A stretch of DNA of 43,261 nucleotides from a virus: the IMG/VR virus record IMGVR_UViG_3300025641_000015, positions 1 to 43,261 of that record, one strand, 5' to 3'. A program made the position numbers and the translations under genes. Below are positions 18,475 through 27,600 of the stretch, piece by piece. Position 1 is the stretch's first letter. The number at the start of each line of letters is the position of its first letter. Below the pieces are notes generated by a model. It ran no database searches. It saw only the letters and a program-made list of their open reading frames with translations, and was not told where the DNA came from.

Positions 18475-18921
18475 ATGGAATTAAAAAAAGTAAATAAAGA
18501 AATAGAAGACCTGCAGAACTTTATAATAGCAAATAACGATAATGAAGGGTTTTATGGTGACGGAATAAGTATTGCTGAATCACCTGAAGTGCCTATAAAA
18601 CATAGCTTTGCCGACCAAATATATGTAAGGCAAATGAATATGAATGCTGGTCAGGTTATTGTTGGTGCAATTCACAATCATCAGCATGTATGGTTTTTAT
18701 TGACTGGACATGTATCAATAAATAACAATGGTGAGGTAATAGATTATGTAGCACCTTGTTATACGGTATCTGAGCCTGGGTCAAAAAGAGTTATATACGC
18801 ACATGAAGATTCTATATTTGTTAACATACACAAGAATCCTCTAAACGTAAAAGATATAAAAGAATTAGAGGAAGAAATAGTTTCTATGAACGTAGAAGAA
18901 TTTAATAAAAAAAATAAGTAA
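18475..18921 (+). CDS. Cupin-fold protein
   Basis: A 148-residue single-domain protein. About residues 45-120 have the cupin pattern: GQVIVGAIHNHQHVWFLLTG (His67, His69 and His71 are candidate metal ligands), a turn with Asn and Gly, then a second block ending VIYAHEDSIFVNIHKNP (His110, His118). The C-terminal 30 residues are an acidic helix. Small cupins are fairly common among phage virion-region genes, and their substrate is unknown. The gene has its own upstream inverted-repeat element and sits between tail and internal-protein genes. It may be a virion component, an assembly factor or a metabolic cargo gene. Confidence 0.65.
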   Translation: MELKKVNKEIEDLQNFIIANNDNEGFYGDGISIAESPEVPIKHSFADQIYVRQMNMNAGQVIVGAIHNHQHVWFLLTGHVSINNNGEVIDYVAPCYTVSEPGSKRVIYAHEDSIFVNIHKNPLNVKDIKELEEEIVSMNVEEFNKKNK

Positions 18922-18923
18922 AT

Positions 18924-19643
18924 ATGTCATTTGTAGTAGCGGGTATTATAGTAGGAAGTGGTCTGTTGATAAAGGGCACATCTCAGATTATTAGTGGTGC
19001 GGTAAAGAATAAAAATGCGAGAAAAGATAAGAATGAAGCACAGGTTAGACTGCTTAAAAACGAAACTAAATTAGCGCAGCTAGAGGCTTCTAGGCAAGAA
19101 ATAATAAACCCATACGCAGATGTTAAGAGTCTAACTGGCGATATGTCAAATCCATTTGCTAATTTATCTGTGGCTACTGGGGCAGCAGAGATACAAATGC
19201 AACAATCGGATGCTGCATTAGCAAATACACTAGATACATTGAGAGCCACTGGAGCTGGCGGTGGTGGAGCAACAGCATTAGCACAAGCTGCACTACAAAG
19301 TAAAAAAGGTGTTGCTGCTAGTATAGAAAGTCAAGAAGTTGCTAATCAGAAGCTAAGAGCTCAAGGGGAACAAACATTGCAGCAATCAGTTATTAGAGAA
19401 AAAGAAAGACTTCAAGATGCTGAAATAGCAGGCTCTGGATTTATGTATTCTGAAAAAGAAAAAAGAGAGATAACTCAATTAGATAGAACACAGAATAAAA
19501 TTGATATAGCTGAATCTGACAAAAGAAATGCCGAGCAAAGGAGAAGAGATGGAAATGAAAAAGCTGCAAAAGACGTTGGAGATTTTGGAATGGAGGTTGC
19601 TAAATTTGGCATTAGTACAATTGGTAAAACAGAAAATATATAA
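18924..19643 (+). CDS. Internal virion-like protein with N-terminal membrane segment (T7 gp14-like position)
   Basis: A 239-residue protein. Residues 3-27 form a hydrophobic Gly/Ile/Val segment (VAGIIVGSGLLIKGTSQIIS). The rest is a long Ala/Gln/Glu/Lys-rich helix with a Gly-rich break at about residues 110-118 (ATGAGGGGATAL). This design resembles the small ejected inner-core protein of podoviruses, which enters the outer membrane after ejection. It is followed by two larger proteins, as T7 gp14 is followed by gp15 and gp16. The functional analogy is inferred from order, size and composition. No sequence similarity to gp14 itself can be claimed. Confidence 0.55.
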   Translation: MSFVVAGIIVGSGLLIKGTSQIISGAVKNKNARKDKNEAQVRLLKNETKLAQLEASRQEIINPYADVKSLTGDMSNPFANLSVATGAAEIQMQQSDAALANTLDTLRATGAGGGGATALAQAALQSKKGVAASIESQEVANQKLRAQGEQTLQQSVIREKERLQDAEIAGSGFMYSEKEKREITQLDRTQNKIDIAESDKRNAEQRRRDGNEKAAKDVGDFGMEVAKFGISTIGKTENI

Positions 19644-19649
19644 AAAAAT

Positions 19650-21650
19650 ATGGGTACTTATAGAAATCCTTCATTACAAAAAGGTTATACTACTTCTAAT
19701 ATTAATACTGGATCTAGTAGCGCTGGAAGTGGCTTAACACAAGCCATAAATGCTCAAAGACAAAGAGCTAGGGATGCTGAAATAGCAAGCAATGCAAACT
19801 GGGAAATATATGAAAGACAACAACTTGCTGCTGGAGACTTGCAAAAGCAAATTGGTGATGCTGTCGACATTCCTCAAAAAGGTGGTGGTACTAAAGGTTT
19901 TATAAATAAAGCAAGTCTTGAAGATGCTACAAGAGATTATGTTAAGGGTATTACCGAAGCAAAAATTAGACTAGAGTCTCATGATGGTTGGTATGATATG
20001 CTAGATGAAGACATAGCTACAGTCAGAAATAGTAAGAATGATATAGCTAGGCTTCCTGAAATATTTGGAGATTTCTCACTTGTTATGGATAAGTTGATGA
20101 CTACACAGATGGGATATGCTCCAGGTGATATTAATCCAGATGGTCTTAACCCTCATCTGCATTTAGCAAAGTTAATTGGTAATACAACTAGTGGAATAGG
20201 AGGTGAAATTTCCTATAGAAGAAGCTATTCTGAACAAGAAGGTAGTACATGGGAAATGGTAGTTTCTGGAGAGAGTGTTGAAAAATTAAACAAAGAGCTA
20301 TATGCAAAAACTGGTGACGAAAAGTATAATAGCAACGAGTATGCCTTTAGCTATAATCAAGTTAGTGACGCAGTAGGTGATAGTGATAGCGATGAGTATA
20401 CATTTGGCGGAATGTTTAACACTAATCCTAACGTTCATGCAGAAACCGAAGATTTAAAAACTGCTAATATTCTTGACAACAATAATCAAGTAAGCAAGAG
20501 ATTTATAACAACCAAGCAAGTTGTAAAGGGAAACCAAGTGTTTCAACAGGAGATGGTGGATGTCGCATCAGTTGCTAGAGAATTAAAGCCATATTCAAAC
20601 GCATTTGCTAGTAGAGTTATAAATAATAACCAAGTTTTACAAGCCTTTATAACAAGTCGTGCGAGTATGCCGGCAAGTGGCGCTAGTGTAGAGCAGGTGG
20701 ATGGAATGCAGCAGATTTCTTATATACCATATCAAAGAGATGAGAGCGGTAATATAAAAACAGATAAGAATGGTCGCGCTATTGAAGGTGAGAAAGTAAC
20801 GCTTGGTGATAACGGTTTTTATAAGAAAATATCAAATAAAGATACACAACAATTTCAAAATTATACTAAAGAAGAGCACGATCAGATACTAAACTTTGTT
20901 CAAGATCAATTTATTAGAGATAATAACATTAATGCTAAAATAAACCCCGTATTAGATAGATCAGCAACGGATGCATTGGCTAGAAAAAATGCTGCTGATT
21001 TAAAAGAGCAAAGAAGACTACGAGCACTTGCAATTAAGCAAGGTAAAGAAAATGTGAACGAAAACATAATAACAAGCTCGCTTATTAAAAATCTTAAGCT
21101 ATATGAGGCTGGAGATCAGACTGATTTTAGTGTGCTTGAGTCATTTAAAGAAGGACTAAAATTAACTCAAGATCCAGATGACTTGAATATACACAATGTG
21201 TATAGCAGAGAAGATAAAGACGGTAATAGAAAATTCTTGTTTACTGTTGATTTAGCAGAGCCAGAACAAGCACTGCAGATGTTATTACAACAAGGTGGTG
21301 CAAAAGCGTTTATATCTATTCCTGAAGAAAAAACTGCTACCACGCAAGATGGTATAAAACTTAGTGCTATTGTTGCTAACTTACCAAGTGAAATTACTGA
21401 AGAAACTTTTATGGAAACATTAAGTAAGTCTAATAAAGATCTTCTTACTAAGTATGGAATTACTGTATCAGAAACAGATGTTGGAAGTGATGTACTTCTA
21501 ATAACAAGAAGAGATGGTAAAACTACTGAAATTGATCTTGAAGACGGCGAGTGGAAGAATAAGTGGAGAAAAATAATGAAAGACATGACAGCTACTAATA
21601 CAACAGCAAAAGTAGATACTCCAACTAATATTAGCGAAGCATACAAATAA
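19650..21650 (+). CDS. Probable internal virion protein (T7 gp15-like position)
   Basis: A 666-residue soluble protein rich in Gln, Asn, Ser and charged residues. The N-terminus is low-complexity Ser/Gly/Thr (about residues 8-28), followed by predicted helices (LTQAINAQRQRARDAEIASN). There is no recognised domain or membrane segment. It lies 6 nt after the gp14-like gene and 17 nt before the giant gene, so the three form one translational group like the T7 inner-core set. I infer an ejected or inner-head protein. Tail or cement proteins are alternatives. Confidence 0.5.
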   Translation: MGTYRNPSLQKGYTTSNINTGSSSAGSGLTQAINAQRQRARDAEIASNANWEIYERQQLAAGDLQKQIGDAVDIPQKGGGTKGFINKASLEDATRDYVKGITEAKIRLESHDGWYDMLDEDIATVRNSKNDIARLPEIFGDFSLVMDKLMTTQMGYAPGDINPDGLNPHLHLAKLIGNTTSGIGGEISYRRSYSEQEGSTWEMVVSGESVEKLNKELYAKTGDEKYNSNEYAFSYNQVSDAVGDSDSDEYTFGGMFNTNPNVHAETEDLKTANILDNNNQVSKRFITTKQVVKGNQVFQQEMVDVASVARELKPYSNAFASRVINNNQVLQAFITSRASMPASGASVEQVDGMQQISYIPYQRDESGNIKTDKNGRAIEGEKVTLGDNGFYKKISNKDTQQFQNYTKEEHDQILNFVQDQFIRDNNINAKINPVLDRSATDALARKNAADLKEQRRLRALAIKQGKENVNENIITSSLIKNLKLYEAGDQTDFSVLESFKEGLKLTQDPDDLNIHNVYSREDKDGNRKFLFTVDLAEPEQALQMLLQQGGAKAFISIPEEKTATTQDGIKLSAIVANLPSEITEETFMETLSKSNKDLLTKYGITVSETDVGSDVLLITRRDGKTTEIDLEDGEWKNKWRKIMKDMTATNTTAKVDTPTNISEAYK

Positions 21651-21667
21651 TAGTTAAAAATTAAAAC

Positions 21668-24600
21668 ATGAACGAAGAGTTACTTGAGCTAGGTTACAGC
21701 AAATTAGAAACCGAAAGGTCGTATGATCAATACAAAATTGACATGCAAGAAAGTGAAGAGTTGAGGAAGTTGGTTTTTAACAAGATTGAAACTAACAAGA
21801 CATACGATGAATTTATTACAGACTTATCATTTGAACCATTAGAGAAAGTATCTGATGAGATGGGAAAGTCAACTGCTGCTGTAACAAAGGGTGCGACTAC
21901 ACCAGCAAGTACGGGTTTAGCATCAAAGGATGGTTCATCGGAGTCACAAGAAAAAAATACAGCAATTGAAGATACTTTTGGCAAAAACTGGCTTACTAAC
22001 TTTTACGGAGATCATGTAAGAGCATATGAGCAAGGTATTGCTTCTTCTAGGCTAGTAGACCCTAGTGCTACTGTAATGTTTGAAGGTGCTGCGGCGTCTG
22101 ACCAAGCTGTGATGAACCTGTTAAACCAGCTAAAAGAAAATGCTGGCATGGTAATGCAAAACGACGAAGGAGTAACATGGGATAAAGTATATGACGAAGA
22201 AGGCGGTGGTTTTTCGGGATTCTTAGCTGCCACAATGGAAGCTCCTACGGCTCTTACTAGCATGTTAGTTAGGTCTATGTCATCTCAGTTAGGTTCTGTT
22301 ATGAACTCTGACTATGTAGCAGCCGCAGGCACGGCTGGCGTAGCGTTAGGTGCTACTGGTGGATCAGCATTTGGAGGAGTTGGAGCAATTCCAGGAGGTC
22401 TGGCTGTTGGAATGGGTGCTACTATGGGCATGATGGAAGCTTCACTTACATTTATTGAGCTACTACAAGAAGAAGTGGGTACTGAGTTAACGCCGAAAAA
22501 TGTTAGAAGTGTACTCGAAGATCCAGATAAGTTACAAAACCTAAGATTAAGAGCAGGTGGTAGAGGTGCTGTAGTTGCGCTTATAGAGACAGCTACTGCT
22601 GCATTATCAAAAGGAGCGGCTGGTAAGGTTTTCAGTAAGCTTGCAACACCAGCAAAGACAACTTTAACTAGAGGCTTAGGAGCGGCTACGGCAGCTACAG
22701 CAGGTACGGTAACTGAAATGGCTGGTGGTAGTCTTGGTGAGGCAGGAGGTATGCTTGTAGCAGGTCAAGATTTTAACTTTAAAGAAATAGCTTTAGAAGG
22801 CGTTGTTGGATCCGTAGGAGCAGCATACACCGCTTTACCTACTATAGTATCTAAAATACAAAAGCAAGCTGATCGTGTTGCAATGACAAATACAGCTTTA
22901 AAAGCAAAATTTGGTAGTGCACGCGAAGTGTTTATGTCAAATGATAAAGTAGATAATGTAGCTGTTGAAATTGCATCGAAGAAAGGTAATGTTAATGCGT
23001 TTCAAGAACAACTAGATTATGACGTAGCAAATAAAAAAATAACTAAACAAGAAGCAGAGGTAATAAATAAAAACTTTTTAAATGTACGCGAGCAAAGCAA
23101 GAGATTAAAATCATTCAATCTTCAGTTTAATCAAGGAGAGATAGTTAACAAGCTAACTAAGATGGATGTCCTTAAGGAAGAAATCAAAACAATAGATGAT
23201 CCTACATTAAGTAAAGGTAAGTTTGCCGAATATGAAAGTTTAAGTGAAGAAATAGGAGTATTAGTAACAAAAGATCAGATTGATACTCAAATTGAAAAAA
23301 TAAAAAAATTAAAAGGTAATGTAGATGGTTTAACTGTTGAAGCTCTTAGCGATTCAAATGCAGTTAGGGCTTATATAGATAAGGAGCACGCTGATAACAA
23401 AAAGTTAAAGCAAAAGAAGAATGACACAAAACAAGAAAGTGCTGAGTTTCAACAAGGCTTTATAATAGATAAAGCTGATGGATCAAAGGTAATAGTAATA
23501 AACAGAGATGTAGCTATAAAAGAAAAAGCAGTAAACATAGCTGGTCATGAGTTTTTACATGCTGTATTATTTAATACATTAAAAGCTGATGATACATTTC
23601 AAAAGAACCCTAACAAAGCAGTGGCTTTAGGTGGTAGCCTAAATGATATGCTACAAGATTTAGATAAAAATCAATTAGATGAATCAGGATTTACACAGCG
23701 AATAGAACAGTACAAGTCGCCTGGAGATAATGCAGTTGCAGCAGAAGAGGTTATGACTGCACTATCTGATTTTCTAGCATCGGATAAACTTAAATTTAAA
23801 GAAAACGCATTAACTAAAATTGGTGATTTTATAAGACGTAAACTTCAAGACTTTGGAGTCAACATTAAATTTGACACTAGCAAGGATGTTTATAATTTTG
23901 TAAGAGATTACAATAAAAGCATAGCCGGAACTAAAGGCTTGAATAGGGCACAGAAAAAATTAATAAAAGAAGGTGCTAAGGGTAAATTAATAGATGCCGC
24001 AAACGCAGCAACAAAAAATAAGACCAGCATAAGCGTAGATGGTGAAACAGTATCGTTCTCAAAGAAAGATCAGTCATTAAGCGATTCAATTACTAAGTCA
24101 GTTCCAGAAGTAATGACTAAAGATGAGTGGGACTCTGTGCATAGTGGTACAGTGTACATGGATATAATTGATGGTAATAAGCTTCACGGATTAATCAGAA
24201 ACGAAGTGACTAGAAGAAACGTTCCACCTGAATCTATATCTGAAGACTTCTATGAAGATGTTAAAGCAGCTTTATATGAAAAAAGTATGCTAAGGTTTGA
24301 TCCAACTAAGAATGATAACGTTGGTGCATTCTTGCTGTCTGAGCTTGTTAGGTTTAGAATAGGCGATGTTGTAAATAAGTACAAGGAAAAAGGCTTATTT
24401 GAATCTACAGTAGCTGCAGATAATGCCGAGTTTGTGCAAGAAGATACAGCTAGTATGGTTGAGTTTGATGCCATAATAGAAGATACGGAGACTATACAAC
24501 CAGAGTATCAAATTAAAGCCGCAGAAAGACTTCTAACTGATCCTGATATATTACAAGAGGCAAGGGAAACCATAGAAGATGAGATGATGAATCCAGATTC

Positions 24601-27600
24601 TAAGAAGTTTTCTCTTAAGAAACTGCCAAACTGGGCTGCAACAGCATTAGCAAAGCAGATTACACTAGATCCTGAAAAGCCTTTTCCTGCAAAGAAAATT
24701 GTGAACCTTGGTATTAACCTTACTAAAGGTGAAATGAGAGAAGGTCAAGTATTCATTGTGAACAATGCTGAGGTGTTAATGAAGATACTACCAGAAGGCG
24801 CAGTCTTAAAGGCCGCTAGTGATAAGTTACTTGAAACATCGACAGGCTTACCTAGTAATCTTCTTAATGCATTTTATGTAAAAAATCCTAGGATAAGTAA
24901 AGGTCAAGGGTTAAAGCCATTTAAGAAAAGACGTGACATAACAAAAGAAGAATTTTTTAAATACTTTAATTTAGCACCTAGTGGCATACCTATTAGAGAC
25001 GAAAAAGGTGAATTGCCAGACGGTAAGTCTGAAATTGGTCAGAATATAAAAGGCATGTTATCTGTATCTAGTAGGTTAATAACAAACCAACTAGTTAGGC
25101 AGATTGGCTTAAAACAAGATTATCCAATCAGTGAAAACCAGGCTCTAGATATAAGAGGTGGTACGGCTGAGATAATGTTTAGTAAGTCTAATGTTAACGG
25201 ACCAATGTCTACATACGGTGATCATGATTTGCTTCTTGATGTTAGATTCTCGCTAAGAGACAATTATGTGTCAGAACTTAGATCAACTTATGATTTAGAG
25301 GTTGAACCTGCTAAGGAATATGTAGAAAATTTCTTCAAGTGGGTTGATCATAAAAAACGCCCATGGTCTGATAGTGAAAATGAAGACTTTAAGGATGAAG
25401 TTACAAAGCTAGGTTTATACTGGATAATTAAAAGTTCTGACAAGGAGAAGGCAGCTAAATTTAAAGGCAAACCTTTAAGAGAAGAAGATAGATACCAAAT
25501 ACCTTTAGCTCTTAGTACTGCTAATGCAAATAAAGTTGACCCATATGCTTTTAACAGTCCTGGAGAGCTATTAAATAAATTTACTGCTGTAAAAAAAGAA
25601 GCTAAAAAACAATTAGCTCCAGATAGTCTTCCTTCTATTACAAAGTTTGGAAAAGAAGAACTAGGTATTCAATTATATACAGTTGAAGGTAGCAAACAGG
25701 GAATGTTGGATGTTAGAAAATTAAACGATTTTTATTATGGAAACAGTTTTAATGGATGGTGCATAACAAATAGACTAGACGCAGATTCCAAAGATGTTAG
25801 AGAAGCCAATGAAGCTGCAATTAAAAAGTACGGTAAATATGCAGTGTTACAGTACGAAGATAATCTGAAAACGGCTTTAGGGTTTTGGGAAAATAACTAT
25901 CCTGGCCCAAAAATGCTAGCGTTCAAAGACAATAAGTTCCTTGGTTTGCAATCAAGCCAGGGTGGGGACGTTCAGGAATGGAACACTAAAGAGAATAAAC
26001 AGTCTGATAACCTTGAAGTTCCATCAGGCAAAAAAGAAAAAGCATCTTTTAAAGATGCAGATAGGAATGATACTAATGGTGATTTAACCATTATTGAGAA
26101 AATACCCACTTATAATATTCTAAATGAATTATTAGAAAGTGAAATTATTGACGACCCTATTGAAATCGGTAGCAACTGGAATACCGAAAAAGTTATTTTT
26201 CCTGATAAAGCCTTCATATCTGGCTACGAACAAAAGATTCGCAAAGGTGGAAATCTTATTAAAAGAACTTTTGACACAGATAAAGTTTTAAAAAAAGAAG
26301 TTACTACTAAAAAAGGCATAAGAGTAAAAGATCATACTATTAGTAAAGTTACTGGTTCTAGATTCCATTTTTTTAGAATTGGACGACAAGGTGAACTTAT
26401 AAAAATGGATTCTGCGACGAATGAAAATCAAGCAGAGCTTGATTATAAGCTTGAAGCTGAAGGAATGTCTAATCAGTTTGAAACAACAGAGTTAATTAAA
26501 GAGAGTGATAATTTAGATAAACGTGAAGATGAAAATGGTGCACCTTTAAAGGTAAAAGAAACAGAAATATCGAGAGCTTCCTCAACCAGTAAATCAAATT
26601 TATCAGAAGTAGACATAGAGTATGTTGAATCTTATATTTCTACTGATATAATAACTATAATATATATAAACAGTCCTAACAGTCCTACGCCGGTGGAAGT
26701 AATAACGAGTAGAATAGAGGACCAAGAAGTAGGAGACGCTAGACATACTATTGTTTACAAGCAAATTAATGGAAAAAAATATCTTAGTAAAATGGAGATT
26801 TTAGGGTCTCATCTTCCTGAGCATAAAAACGCTAGAGAAGAATTAATAAGAAACTTAGGCATAGAACCGACTATTGAATATTACGAAGAAATCGCAAAGA
26901 TTGATGCAAATGGGAATTTTAAAAATGCAAAAGGTGTATTTAGTGCGTATAAGTATTATAGAGATGTGGAGATACCAAAATATACGGGGTTTAATGTATA
27001 CAAGTTTAAAGCATTTAGTCGTGAAACTTTAAAAGCATTAGAAAGTGAAATAGTACCACTAGATGATAATAATGTTCCTGATATGAACCAGGAAGGTGCA
27101 GTATTATATAGTAAGAGCCTAGGGAACTCTATGGAAAAAGCAACAAAAAATAACAATAAAATGCTACCCAAGTCCAAAAGACTTAAAGGCAATTTTACTA
27201 ATGATCAGGTATTAAATGTAATGTCTGAAGTAGATGATGATAGAAACGTATCTTACTCTAAATCTTATAATAAAATAAAACAGGCAGAAGATTTAAATGC
27301 AGATTACAATAAGTTAATATTAGAACCTTTAACCGGAATACCTGCTACTGATAAAATATCTGAAACTAGAGCAGAGCTAATAGGTAGAACGAAGTCTAAG
27401 GTTAGATTCTTTATTCCTCCTGCTGCTGAAGATTTTGTAGGTTTATTATATTCTACATTAGGTAAAGGTAAGGTTGGTGAAAAACAAATGGCTTGGTATA
27501 AAGAACATTTACTAGATACATTTGCAGATGGTGCTAATAATGCTTCTACTGCAAGAACTACATTAATGCATCAGTTTAAAGTGCTTAAGGATCATTTAAA

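Noticed and set aside
21167-21646. 159-codon open frame on the minus strand inside the 666-residue protein gene
   Set aside because: It lies wholly antisense to a well-supported long gene, its product is a hydrophobic Ser/Val/Leu-rich mirror of the sense codons, and it has no coupling to neighbours.
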